The notes: a model not told the origin generated them from the sequence alone. A DNA stretch of 64,000 bases from Platycnemis pennipes (GCA_933228895.1 OW121854.1:11535131-11599130); one strand, 5' to 3'. Numbered from the stretch's first letter, positions 26,858-38,692 are shown. A program made the numbers and translations.

Positions 26858-27452
26858 AAGTTATGGATTCCCAAAAGGTATCCTCTGACTGATGCCGCAG
26901 TTTCTAATCGGTTGGCTGATGCATCCTGGGAATCATTTCGGCGCAGCCACTCGTCCGGTGATTAAAACATGTGTTCTCAACTAAAGGTGTGTATGTGGAC
27001 CCGCATGGCCTCCTGGGAAGTCCAGTCAGTCTATCATCGTGCCTCTTGTTACAAACCTTCCCGCTACAATGGTGCGCGACACCTGACCTTTGGCTGCTTT
27101 CTCGTGCGATTGTTCGAATGTTTCCTCCAACATTGGGGCCAGTGGGATGAGTCGAACTCATATTTAGGGATGCCGTGGTGTGCATCCTGTGCCATCCAGG
27201 AGCAGATGCTGTCCGTGGCATTTTCTCGCAGTCCACGGCACGTGTTGATGGAGTGTGTGCTTCCACGCAGTTTTGGGTCGGGATGGCGGCCGTCCCGTCG
27301 TCTTTTGTCTGCGCTCATTCCGACAGAGGCCACTGGGCGGAGCGATGCCCCCTCGAACGCCACCACAAAATATTCGAGAGGGGCCTTTTCACTTTCTGCT
27401 TGGATTTCTGCGACGATTTCAAGGCTTGTCGGAATAAAAGTTATGGATCCCC
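26858..27452. other. GC-rich segment bounded by 15-bp direct repeats
   Basis: AAGTTATGGAT(T/C)CCC occurs at 26858-26872 and 27438-27452, one mismatch. The enclosed 565 bp is much richer in G+C than its surroundings, has long overlapping open frames on both strands, and ends in GGAATAA. This looks like an insertion with a target duplication, but I do not recognise the sequence. Confidence 0.4.
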
Positions 27453-30142
27453 GAGTTTGCAGTAGCTAATCAATGGATATTCCTGCATGAAAAGTAGTTA
27501 CATCAACATTTAGCTTATTCTGCGTTTACGCATTTAAACTAAAATATTTGAATGCATCCATTATTTTTTTTTTGTGAAATTGAGAGTGGAAACGTACGGT
27601 TTTTTTACGCTTTCCAAGCAAAACATCACCTTGAAAGTAAAATTCTTGTCATCCGATCAAAGCCAGACTAGAATACGAGTTAGCCGCAAATGTTTTCTAA
27701 TTTATGTCAGACGTCTGTCCATGACCGAAAGAAGGTGTTATCGAATGAGTAAATGTACCTACTTTCTTTCTTGACTGAAAAGTCGCCCACAAGCGGGATA
27801 TGTCTCGTTGTGGAGCGTAAAAGATGAAATGCTCAGTTAGTGGGGTCCATGTAAGCTTCTCTTCCGCCTCTTCTGACGAAGTACTCAGCGGACCTTGACC
27901 GACGCGTATGCTGTTCGCTCATTATCTGTATGAACTGCATTGATTAGCATGGCACTTGAAAATGTAACTTTTGCTCCTGTATATGGGAGCAGTACGATGA
28001 TGTGCACTTGGTGAGAACCACATTAGAGGAAGAGAACTTTAATAGCGGAGGCCACTAATAGTGGGGGCCTAGCAAAGACATGGAGAAATGATTATTGGAG
28101 GGTTTTATTCTTACTGACATCTCTATAAACATTCAACAATAGTTGGATGTCTCTTGTTTAACTCCATAGAAACGTAAATACATCAGTGACAATTACCTCT
28201 GCTGTTTACACACAAACACAAAGCAACCTTAAATTACAGAAATGAGAGTTTGGTGTGGAGAGTGGCTCGGGTGCCTTGCGGGGAGTGGTGTGGTGTGGAG
28301 GAAAGAGTGGAGGTGCTTTCTAGAAGGTGAGGTGGAAGGAGCGGTCGAAGGAGGTGGTCGTTTTGGCCAAGAAGTCGGTGATCTTCCGAGAATATGTAGT
28401 TTCCACGGACCAAGAAAGGAAGTAATTTTGAAGGGTGGGGGAACGCACACGAGAGGCTGAATGCTGGACACTTGAAGGGGGAGCTTAGTGTGAGAGTAGC
28501 GCACCAACATTGGCCCTGGTTGAGAGCGTGACATTTACCCAAAAAACGAAATTTTCCATCCAGGAAAGAAGGGGGAAACATTCTCGCTCTCTTTGGCACG
28601 GGCGTGGGGCTAAGATGCCTCTGATGGCACGACTCAACGCTGAGTGAGAGCACATAAGAAGGCAGTTTGCGTTTCTCTCGTTGGGTCAGTTTGCGGCACT
28701 GGTAGTCGATTGATCCGTCTGCGTTGCTACCAGGGTTGCCAACTCTCCAGGATGAAGCGGAAACAACCCACCTCCCCCTTTAGTGGAGCCACCCGAACTC
28801 TTCTTCGCTATGCTGTTGGCACTAAATTGATATTATCTCTCCCATGTGCGGCCCACGAACGCCCAGAATGACAAAGTGTGATGGTGTTCGAGAAAATTAG
28901 TGCAGTTTTCTCTCGACTGACGTGATCAAAATCAATAGTCTTGCTACTGTGGGAAGGCATATTGATAATCGCTAACGAATCATGTGGTGGGGAGAGTCTG
29001 GACCACGGAGGTAACAACTGTGGCTAACTTCACCCCTGTGTGGGAGTTGCTTTTTTCGCAGACTACTGGCTTAGTCCATTTGGCTAATTTCTTTGGGAAG
29101 TTATGAATATTTGATTTATTTGAATGACATTAACACATAGGTTTCAGGATTGAAACTCATAAAGCACAGTAATTTATATTCAAGGCGAAGATAAACTTAA
29201 AGCACCGTACTTAGGGCACAAGAAAAATCTGTGAATGGTAGGTTCTCTGTATGAATTTAAATCCGGAGTGTTTAAGTTACACGTGCATATTATGTGCGTA
29301 TGACATTTCACCCTTTCGAAAAAAATTAACTTTTTTACTCGCAAATAAATGTGGATGTTATCTTAATCAGCCTCTAGACCTAACGCCCCCTCAGAAAGAT
29401 CCAGGTGCAACTTGGAAGTGTTCGAACAAATTACAGCCGCTCCTGCTGCTATGATATGTCAACACCGACACCCTTCTACCCTTTTAGCTCAGTTATATCA
29501 GAGCGGATCGCTAATCCCATTAGCCGAGACAGCTTCCAGAGCGTTGGCGAGGCCAGGAGTTCTATTGACCATAGTTCTCATGGGGATCTCTCATAACTAC
29601 TCCACTGGTAACTTGTCTGTTATCGCTTGCTCCCGAGCAACTTAAACCGACACTCAGTTTCCTTCTCACTTTCATTTCTTCATGAAGCCCTTCCTTTCTC
29701 ATTACCGTGGCGTATCGATCATAGGTCTCCGGAAAAACGAGCAATTGCATTGTATGTCACTCATAACTCGCCATCTGATCAGTCTTATTCTCTATCAGCT
29801 TCCCCCGCTTTTTTTAAGTGCTCTAGCCGTGCACTTAAATTTCAATAAGATATTTGTCCCTCTTCATTTCCCCGAAGTATTTATCACCGGATACCACTGT
29901 CACAACCCGCAAAGTCAAAGAAAACTTTAGATTTTGCATGCTTGAAAATAACCCAAATATCAAGGGTTAAGAGGCCCTAATTCAGCGTAGAATATAGTTC
30001 GATCTGTGTGAGTAAAGGTGGCGGAAATAATTGAAGGAGTCTGTAGGCAAAATTCTAGAGAAGAATTTCTACTACGAGAACAGGAACTGAAGAAAGGAAA
30101 AATCGGTAAAACTTTAACTCACGGAAATTGAGAGCTCCAGAC
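27453..30142. other. Intron, nothing recognised
   Basis: The part from 28230 to 28660 is GA/TG-rich on the + strand, so the minus strand has a proline/serine/histidine-rich open frame; this is composition, not homology. Other frames near 29250-29930 look like chance. No element ends seen. Confidence 0.4.
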
Positions 30143-30210
30143 CTACAGCAACAAGTACTGTCAGAATGGAAAGAACTACAGCAACAAGTACTGTCAGAAT
30201 GGAAAGAACT
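30143..30210 (+). repeat. 33-bp tandem duplication
   Basis: CTACAGCAACAAGTACTGTC plus AGAATGGAAAGAA occurs twice back to back, followed by a third start ACTACAGG. Perfect over both units. Confidence 0.85.
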
Positions 30211-30589
30211 ACAGGGCGATGGAGTACATTAGGATTTAAGAAACAGAAAAATATAAAAACACAGCCTTAGTTGAAAGTAGCGAAGAGCATGCCTCAGATG
30301 GGCGGTGATGGAGTCTAGGGTCCTGTACATCTCTCTTCAATCCTTTCCTCTCGTGGTTCTGGTCAGTTTTCGCTGAGGATATTTTCTCCGTTGCTTCCGC
30401 CGTGAGTCCGAACCACGTCGCTCCATCGAATGTAGCCCGTTCCTTACTTTTATATTTTTTGTAATGCCGGCATTAGGTATTCCGTACGCATACGCGTGGC
30501 CGACATGGATCAATAAAGTTGAGGAGGTCCTCTTCGGGCTGAGCGGATATCTTCTTTAAATCCTCCGCATCACGTGCTGTTTTCCTCGG

Positions 30590-30775
30590 GCGAATGCTGT
30601 GATTATAATGAATACTTCCTCGCTGGGAAGTAGGGAAGCTTCTACCTTGCTTATAAGTCAACCTAGGATCGATAGCGTTCGACCTACTGCTTTTATCGAT
30701 CTGCGCTCGCATCGCTGTTTGCGTCCTCCCCTACTTTTGGAGCTTGAGAGTCGACTGCCATACGTAAACACGCCT
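30590..30775 (+). mobile_element. Remnant of the TTAA-flanked MITE seen at 53.9 kb
   Basis: AGGATCGATAG(C/T)GTTCGA, then a conserved ATCGATCTGCGCTCGCATCG-like stretch, matches 54250-54305. The end GACTGCCATACGTAAACACG resembles the terminal repeat of that element. Confidence 0.5.
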
Positions 30776-30799
30776 CAATATTTTATTCGCTTTGGCTGA

Positions 30800-31866
30800 A
30801 TGTCAGCCAGGTTATCGACCATTCGCTATCATATCCTCGTAGCGATGCAGGCGTGGTGCGATAAATGGAAACTAGAACTGAACATAAAAAAGTGCGTGAC
30901 AGTAAATTTTTGGAAAAGAAAAAACTCGATAGGAAGAAACTATATGATTCAAGGAACGGAATTAGTAAACGTGGAATCAGTTAAGTACTTAGGTGTAACA
31001 CTTACTCAGGATCTATCATGGGGGAAACATATTAGGGAAATATGCAGTCAAGCAAATAGAAAGTTGGGGTTTATTAAATGAATATTAGGGAAAAGTGAGG
31101 AGAGGGTGAAGGAACTTTGCTATTTTTCAATTGTTAGACCACACTTACAATATGCTGCGAGCATATGGGACCCTTATGAAGCAGGCTTAATTTACGAATT
31201 AGATCGAGTACACAGAAGAGCAGCGAGATATGTAAAAGGGTGTTACGATAGGGAAAGCAGTGTGTCTGGTATGTTAGCCGAATTGGGATGGGAATCGCGG
31301 TCACAACGCAGGCTGAATTATAGACTTAATCTTCTGGGAAAATTTAAGCAGGGACATTTCATTAATGACGTTAATCATATATTGCTGGCTCCGACTTATT
31401 ATGGTAGGCTTGATAATTCTAATAAAATTAAGGAGATAGATTGCAGGACGGACAGGTTTAAAATGTCATTTTTTCCGCGTTCGATTTGTGATCAGAACGT
31501 TAAACATCGCGTAAATCGGTAATAATTATAGAGGTAATATTCAGAGTAGGTCGATAGTTTTTTTTATTGTTTTATTACCTGCATGTTCAAATCAACGTGT
31601 GACTTGCATGCAATGCCTTTTTTTGCATGTATGAGTATCTATGAAATTGGTGTCGGGGTTCAAGGCATGCATGGTATTCATGGGTGTGTCCTACATGATT
31701 GGGATTTGGTAGTTTTTCTTCTTTTTTCCCCAATTACTTTTAAAGGTGTGGTGCTTGATTTGTGGTGTTCATTTTTGTTTGTTGTGTCATTGTTCCTGGT
31801 GTGGATGCACCCCCTGCCACACGCCCTCGAGGTGGCTTGCAGGGTATGTCGTAGATATAGATATAT
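30800..31866 (+). mobile_element. Family A non-LTR fragment, longest coding copy
   Basis: The frame reads AWCDKWKLELNIKKCVTVNF, then SVKYLGVTLTQDLSWGKHIR, then a stop after KLGFIK, and continues VKELCYFSIVRPHLQYAASI, WDPYEAGLIYELDRVHRRAA, YRLNLLGKFKQGHF and IDCRTDRFKMSFFPRSI. These are the post-catalytic segments of a Jockey/CR1-group RT. It ends with the hairpin CCCTGCCACACG...TTGCAGGG and GTCGTAGATATAG. One in-frame stop is visible; the RT catalytic core and 5' part are missing. Confidence 0.88.
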
Positions 31867-32558
31867 CGATCTTGCGCTCTATCCCGGAGAACGTTCGAGT
31901 AGAGGAAGTTTTGTGATGACAGCCACTGTTGCCGTGCGGTGATAATCTCGCGGTAGCTGAACCGGTAACGATATTAAGTGGTCTGCAGCAAGCAATTGGC
32001 TTTAAACGCGTGTTTTGGCACGAGGACAGAATCTACGAAGAGTAGTATAGGTGAGCGAAAATATGTTTACATCCGTTCACGAGCTTAGCAGCTTCATGGG
32101 AAGCAGCTTCAAGATACTTCAAAGACTGCAACTTTCTTTGGAATCTCTTTGTTAGTCTTCAGTTGCGATATATCGCCATGAAACCGACTCGTAACAACAG
32201 TCACCTGCTCCGTGCTGCAAGGCAAAGTAGGCAAAACCGTAAGGCAAAAAGATAAAACTATATATATGTATTTTATTTGTTTTTCTAATCGTACTGAACA
32301 CACTGTTTTCCTGCGTTGTTTCCGTCGTAATTAAGGCAAATTTCAGAGTGAGGAACAGTTCTTTGTGTCCCCTCGTCTTTGAAGAAATTGCATGTTGAGG
32401 TCCTGAGGGCAAAACGGAGACACTAGCGCAGGGGTGGCGAAATTCGAAAACGTAACTTACTTACCGGATTTACTTATGCCTACTGTTTCATGTCGAGATT
32501 TGATGGCTATTTTTTCTCATTTTACTATCCGGGGAATATTCAGTCTATCCACATTTAT
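31867..32558. other. Intron, nothing recognised
   Basis: No element ends or coding homology recognised. Confidence 0.45.
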
Positions 32559-32570
32559 CCTAATTCATGT

Positions 32571-32844
32571 ATATATAGTTGAGTTCAACCCGAAGATGGG
32601 TTTTTGATAGAGAAAGGTAGAGTTCTAGCCGTTGGCGTATGAAATTCACACAATCAGGGTAGGGGAGGGCCAGTCCCTGGGCCACCTGCGATTTCCTACG
32701 AAGTTGTAACAAGCAGAAAATCGAATCGCGAGGATATTAGGCGGTGGTGTACAGGAAGTCTCTTGCCCGGGATTTGAACGCGGGACCCTCCGGTCGGCAG
32801 CTCAGCGCTTTACCCTGTAGGCCTCCGCGACCCCCCCCCCCCCT
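32571..32844 (-). mobile_element. tRNA-derived SINE with 12-bp target duplication
   Basis: CCTAATTCATGT flanks both sides (32559-32570, 32845-32856). On the minus strand the head reads GGTCGCGGAGGCCTACAGGG, then box B GCGTTCAAATCCC, in a tRNA-like arrangement. A 3' body follows, ending CTCAACTATATAT. A run of about 13 C (G on the element strand) lies at the very 5' end. Confidence 0.85.
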
Positions 32845-33454
32845 CCTAATTCATGTGCTGAAATTTAATATGCGCCAGGATATGCCTCGTAATGCCTTTG
32901 TACACATGTAGGTATCTTCTGTTGCCATGTTTGTGGTAAAAGGACGATCATAAGGTTCAGCTTGCCTGTTACATTTGAGTACTGCAAGAATCAATTTGTG
33001 ACTTGAATTGATATTGAATTTTATATTACATAGGTTTTTTTTGAGGTGGAAAACTTTTACTTGACGACTGCTCTGGATGAGAATGGAATCTATAGTAGGA
33101 CACCAGACGAAGAAATGCAGTGTGAACAAGGCTGATCTCTGTTGCAGAGCTCAGTGTTCAGACACTTGGTCGATCCCTTCAGAGAGATGATAGTGTGGAA
33201 TAGGAGGGGAATTCGGATGGAAGACCAAGGAATGTTAGTGGACGACGGTGCCTCCCGTAAGTAAATTGAAGGCAGGGACTTGTAGGCACCTTGTATAGGC
33301 AGTCGTAATATCATAGTTGAGTCTTATGGGAATAAGAAGAGTAACTTGGAACGAATTCAAAGACCGCGAACTGGCCGCGAAGAAGAGTAACGTTCTACTT
33401 TCGGTCTTGCCGGTACCTTTTTCTTCAGAATACGTACAACCTTACAGTATTGTC

Positions 33455-33690
33455 TAGGCTTGTGCGATGACCGATTTTGGTCATCGATTTTCGATGAAAA
33501 AATGTCATCGAAATGCTTCGATGACGATGGCTGTCATCGATCATCGAATAGAGTGTACACGACGATCGATGGATATCGATGACGATGTCGATTCATCGAT
33601 CATCGACAGTCATCGATCATCGATATCCATCGATCGTCGTGTACACTCTATTCGATGATCGATGACTGTCGATGATCGATGAATCACGAT
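33455..33690. mobile_element. Palindromic one-ended derivative of the hAT-like element
   Basis: Starts TAGGCTTGTGCGATGACC, matching the right end of the 36870-37545 element (inverted). It includes ATAGAGTGTACACGACGATC. It then turns back on itself: CGATCGTCGTGTACACTCTA at about 33631-33650 is the inverted copy of the stretch near 33550-33569. The opposite terminal repeat is missing. ATCGATGA/TCATCGAT motifs fill the unit. Confidence 0.75.
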
Positions 33691-33815
33691 GGCCCTTGTG
33701 GCCCTTTATTTCGTCCCCCTCTTCCGTGTCCCTGGAACTACTAAAGCCGTATTCCTCTCGTTCCCTTTCTCCACATGTGACAGGTGTCCTATTTGTTCTC
33801 CTCGTATCCTTCAAG

Positions 33816-34090
33816 GGGTGGATTTGGTCTACTGGTTAGAGTAATGTCCTCTCACTTCTGGGAACTCGGTTCTAATCCCGTCAGTGGAAGATATTTTTCA
33901 TCATTAAGACAGTGACTTATATATTTTTTGTTGGTAAACATGCGTTTCTACGTGAGCTTTGCATGGAAAGGCCAGTACACCGTCCGTCGGATGGGGTGTT
34001 AGGCCGTGATCGGCAAGAGAAGGCTGATGGCAACGCCTGGTTTATCTCCACCCTTCCTCCTTTCCCACTTCCTGATTTCTTTCCTCCCGG
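33816..34090 (+). mobile_element. tRNA-derived SINE
   Basis: Head GGTCTACTGGTTAGAGTAAT (box A-like) and GGTTCTAATCCC (box B), then a body with GGATGGGGTGTTAGGCCG and TTTATCTCCACCCTTCC, similar to the SINE at 13.6 kb. The 3' boundary is approximate. Confidence 0.65.
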
Positions 34091-35211
34091 TCTGATCGGT
34101 GTGGGTGTAGACTCGAAAACGGAGGTGAGATCGTATTCTAACGTAAGGGCTCTGAGCTATAAAAATCGACGTCCCCGAGCAAAGTTTTCAGTCTACACGC
34201 TTTGGCGTTTCTTCTTGGAGTCTCTCGTATTAATTTTGCATCTTGTTCGCTTTGTGTTCGGCGTTAGGTTAACGAGGTTCCATCGTGACTCCGCGATTCA
34301 ATATCCGGTAAAAGAGCTATGTTATTTAATGAATAAATACCGATCCAGAAAAACAAATTTATGGAAAATCATCTATAGGGTGATAACGCATGCACAATAA
34401 TTGTATGAGTAATGTATTATATAGCGCGTTGTAGTTGCATTCTTTTTTTTTACAAGCTCTTTTAACTCATTTTGACTTCGTAACATGGCTGAAGTGTTGT
34501 TGCCACGTTTAATTTACAAAGTGAGAATACATGCTCAATCCCGCTAATGCGTATTCTAAAATAGGCTAAATATTTTCTTACTTAGTTTTAAACTATTCCC
34601 TTGCAAATACAACTCTTTGTTTTGAATTTTATTTATATTGGTATTTTTAATTTTTTTGCAACAATGAAGTTGCTACCATTTGGAAGCATTGATATTAAGA
34701 ACACCATATCAAGAACAATGAAGTATTTAAATTACATATAAAATATAAGAAGGACCTTGGTAAGGTATATTCCTTAATTAAGAGGTAAATAAGCTTTTAA
34801 ATACGTTCCGTCACAAGTATTGTTGCCAATGATAACAACATACTGTAGCGCCACTATACTAAGACTTTTCTGCTTTTTTTCGAGCAAACATTTATTAATA
34901 TAAATTAAACAAGTCGGGTAAGGCGAGCACTTTTTTACAATGCTAAATTATACATAAAATTTTGCATCTAATGTTAGTTTTTAGTCAAAACGACATTTCT
35001 CTTTACATTGTTAATCTGCAAATTTTACTGCAGGAGCCATGCTCTGCCGTATATCCACGCATAAAATAGCTGATTTTCAACGTCTATTTTCTTCAAATGT
35101 ATTATGGAAAGGCCAAAGAATTTTGTTGCCAATCGATAGAAGGGCCAAAAAATAATCTGTCCTGGAATTTTCACAAAAATGACATCTACTTCATGATTCG
35201 GTGGAGCCACC
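34091..35211. other. Intron, nothing recognised
   Basis: AT-rich. The last bases, GGAGCCACCTTAA, resemble the end of the neighbouring TTAA element in reverse. Confidence 0.45.
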
Positions 35212-36227
35212 TTAAGGTGGCTGGTTCGAAATTTACACGTGTAGAGATTTTCTTCATAATTGCAATATTTGTTCCTTTAATTATACTCTAAAATTCTACG
35301 GGAAATTTTTTTGGGGTTTTAAGTGTAGTTTTTGAGATATTTAAGGTTTTTTTAACATGGGGCCTTAAGGCGCACCCCGCTTCGTAAGGGTCAATTATGT
35401 ATTATTTACGTTTCTTCCATACAGAGTTTCACCAAAATCTGAAATGATGTGGTTATTAGCCAACAATTTTTATTCTGAGAAAATCAACCAGTGTTATCGA
35501 CTTATTTCCTCCGTATATACGACAGAAATCAAATATTCCTTAAATTTTCAAATATCGCGCGCGAAGTTTTGAGGTGCATTTGGCAACGTGGAATCAGACG
35601 AGGGAAAGCGAACGCGCGAGAAACCACAACAAATCACACCCAAAGTCCAAGAATGTTACCAAGAACACTGTATATATATATACAATGTTCTTGAATATTA
35701 CAATGTAGTCCCCTTGACAGAGTTCTTGAGAATAGACGAATACGACACCTACCGTTACGACCGCTGAAACACAGAAACAATTGCCTACACAACAGCAGTG
35801 CCGAATTTCAGAATGTGCGTTGTTGCCGAGTAAAAAAGAGAGATTAAATAAATGGTTTAAACAAATGTTATGAATGTTTAAGCGTTTAATCACAATTATT
35901 TCGTCACTACAAAGTATGCGAATACCCATAGCACAAAAGTACATACTTTCTCAATCCATACATTAAAACTAACATCTCCAAGGTCAAAGGATATGCACAG
36001 AGTGACAACGTTCAGGATGCCAGAAACCGAATCAAATCAAGGTTTATGTTTTGTTACATGTCAATATTTAAATTCAAAAGGGGAATGTTTCAATATGACT
36101 TGAGAATTTGAGGCATCCGGTTAAATTGTTGGGTAATGTAATCATCTCCAAGCAATTTTTTAGTGCCATGGAAATTATATGAGCACTAGTTCTCAACGAC
36201 TCACGATTACCGAACCAGCCACCTTAA
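35212..36227. mobile_element. TTAA-flanked DNA element, copy 1
   Basis: TTAA GGTGGCTGGTTCG at the left is mirrored by CGAACCAGCCACC TTAA at the right (36224-36227), a 13-bp perfect terminal inverted repeat next to TTAA on both sides. TTAA target sites suggest the piggyBac or Kolobok superfamilies. It is about 95% like copy 2 at 39050-40118 over most of its length by eye. A coding relic ending SKKERLNKWFKQML is present in both but is not recognised as a transposase. This copy has an extra AT palindrome near 35659-35688. Confidence 0.8.
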
Positions 36228-36721
36228 TACCCTCTCCCCTCGCGGGCGAAAGTGAATCACTTCGATGATTTTTCTGTTGCTCCTCGAGGGCTAATGCTTC
36301 CACCGCCCTCCTCGGAGGCATTCTGATCCCCACTCCACCCATTGGACTCTATTTTCGGGATCCTCCCCCGCTACCCACCCCCCACCCTCCGAAACCCTAA
36401 ACTTTATTTTTGGGACCACTGGTGCGCAGTGCCAGCGGCGGCTGCGACGTCCACCCTCCTCCCTTCCCTCAAATTTGTGTTTTGCTACTTTGCAAGTATC
36501 TGCGGCGGACCCCTGCTCCACGCGCGATGTGTTTGCGTGTCGCTTGAGCAGCATGTGTGGGGAACAGCGCTGAATTCAGCCAAAGTTGAATGTTCACTCC
36601 AGTATTCGCAGGGAGACGTGCTGTCGTTTCGAGTTTCCCGATTCTCAGTTTAGATAGTGACAGGTGATGTCTTTAGTTGGAATCATCAGTAAGGCCTGAT
36701 AGGTATCTTGAATAATCTTTG
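36228..36721. other. Intron, nothing recognised
   Basis: C-rich in 36280-36500, otherwise unremarkable. Overlapping open frames on both strands show no homology. Confidence 0.4.
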
Positions 36722-38015
36722 GAAAACAAAACCTGGAAGTGGTGAAAGAGTTCTGTTCCATGGGAAGCCGAGTAACCAACGACGGGCGAAGCAAGAAAGA
36801 AACAGTCAGTATAATAGCCCAGGCAAAGAGAGAATTCTATCAAAAGAAGAATCTACTTACAGCTGGAAATAGGCTTGTGCGATGAGTCGATTAATCGAAG
36901 TCATCGACGATGATCGACGCGGTGCGAAGACTGAAATCGATGACGATGAATGTCATCGACCATCGACTGCGATGAGTCGATGAGAATCATCGATGTCGAT
37001 GAGTCGATGCGAATCATTGATGTCGATGAGTCGTGATGCGCTGCTGAACGAGAAACGCTACCTCTGCTGACGACCCCTTCCAGAAAGGAGCTCCACAAGT
37101 ACGAGTAGGTCCCAGCTTTATCCAAATCTTCGGACGTCCTACATTGGTACAGGGACAGGAAGGATGTGTATCTTCAGCAATACAGGACACGTTGTGTTGG
37201 ACGACCGACATCCACTCACCGATGAAAATGCGGAAATGAGAATTGTATTGTACCACAACAGAGAGTTGTTGCTTAATTTGTAACTTGGTGCTTGTTTCGC
37301 TCTTTAACAAATAGGCCTTGTCCTTCTCAAACCAAGTTTGACCCAATTCAACCTTCACTTCATAACCACGCAAAACTGCCAACCGAGACATCTGCACCGA
37401 TCGTCAACATTCAATGATCATCGATATTCATCGATCATCGTGTGCACTCTATTCGATGATCGATGACAACCATCGTCATCGAGGCATTTCGATGAAATTT
37501 TTTCATCGAAAATCGATGACCAAAATTGGTCATCGCACAAGCCTAGCTGGAAATGCAAGGGTAGAAATAAGGAAACAGTTCTTCAGAACATACATCATGA
37601 GTGTCTTTCCTTAAGACACTGAGGCATGGACGATAACAGCAGCGGAGAAGAAAAGGGTGGAAGCATTTGAAATGTGATGCTGCCGAAGAATGATGAATAT
37701 TAAATGTATCGACCGAGTAGGTAACGAGGTAGTCCTTCCAATAGTGGGAAAAAGAGAAGTCTTTTGAAAACCTTAAGAATAAGATGGGACAACCTAATCG
37801 GCCACATCCTTAGACACGATGGCCTGATGAAGACAGTCGTTGAAAGACAAGTGGACGGGAAGAACGGCAAAAGAAGGCCTCGAGTGAGATATGTGGAACA
37901 AGTGATGAAGGCTGTGAAAGAGAAGAAATACGTAAATATGAAGATATTAGCCAGTAGAAGAATGGAGTGGAGAGCTGCTTCAAACCAGTCACTGGATTTC
38001 TGACTAATGATGATG
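36722..38015 (+). mobile_element. Family B non-LTR fragment, interrupted by the hAT-like element
   Basis: The piece 36722-36869 encodes a relic of LEVVKEFC then IIAQAKREFYQKKNLLTAGN. After the 676-bp insertion it resumes with NARVEIRKQFFRTYIMSVFP, AAEKKRVEAFEM, RWDNLIGHILRHDGLMKTVV, RRPRVRYVEQVMKAVKEKKY, and RRMEWRAASNQS. It ends in TAATGATGATGAATAATC. This is the C-terminal region of the proteins usually labelled endonuclease-reverse transcriptase in arthropods. Frameshifts make it dead. Confidence 0.85.
36870..37545. mobile_element. hAT-like element, 676 bp, 8-bp target duplication
   Basis: GCTGGAAA occurs at 36862-36869 and 37546-37553. The ends TAGGCTTGTGCGATGA and TCATCGCACAAGCCTA are perfect 16-bp inverted repeats. 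Excision of the unit restores the family B sequence ACAGCTGGAAATGCAAG. An 8-bp duplication and short TIR are hallmarks of hAT transposons. Both subterminal regions are packed with ATCGATGA/TCATCGAT. No transposase is visible, so it is non-autonomous. Confidence 0.9.
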
Positions 38016-38090
38016 AATAATCTCTATTGCATTGTAGTTGAATAATCTCTATTGCAAAATATCTATTTAAGCACAATGGGCACAATTTAA

Positions 38091-38652
38091 GGGGGCGTTT
38101 ACTCGGAACCGATTCCGATTGCGATTTCCGGACTCGGAACTCGCAATTTTGCGCACGAAATCGTTAGATGGAAACGAAAAAAGAATTTTAGTGAAAAAAT
38201 TAATCTTCTAACCGCAACCATTCACTCATAAATAAAAAATTTAAATAAGCAAAAGGTAACGTCCACCGAAAAAGCTGCTGTGATAACATTGACGTCATTT
38301 TCCTCCCGTCCTTGACTGCTTTTAGGGGAGGGAAAGGGAGTGGAGGGGGGTTCTCGGAAGGTCTGCTCGCACAGATGCTGTCGTAACTGCTCCGATTGGC
38401 AGAGTCAGCTGTGTCCCCCCCTTTGCGATAAGGCGAAGTAGCTTCGCGGACTCAGTTGTGATTGGACGAAGTCGATATACGTCAGAGGTTGCACCACACC
38501 CACTTTTCCGAAAGGGTTGAAAACATCAGTTTTTCGCTGCTTATAACTCGAGAAATAATAGACGGATCAAAAAACGGAAAAATATGGGTCTTTTTATTTT
38601 ACAAACTCTACCATATTCGGCAATAAGAACAATATGGTAAACGACCCCATTC
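38091..38652 (+). mobile_element. MITE with GGGGGCGTTTAC ends, copy 1
   Basis: Starts GGGGGCGTTTACTCGGAACC and ends GGTAAACGACCCC. It shares nearly all of its length with the copies at 62062-62595 (reversed) and 63090-63626. No coding capacity. No consistent target duplication could be read. Confidence 0.75.
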
Positions 38653-38692
38653 CATTAAGAAGTTCCTTCCTTGCCTTAAAACAACTGTGGAA

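Noticed and set aside
28229..28653. Proline/serine/histidine-rich minus-strand frames
   Set aside because: Explained by GA/TG-rich composition of the + strand; no homology or splice context.
32771..32832. Possible tRNA gene (GTTCAAATCC box B)
   Set aside because: Cloverleaf is poor, a SINE body follows, and a 12-bp target duplication surrounds the unit.
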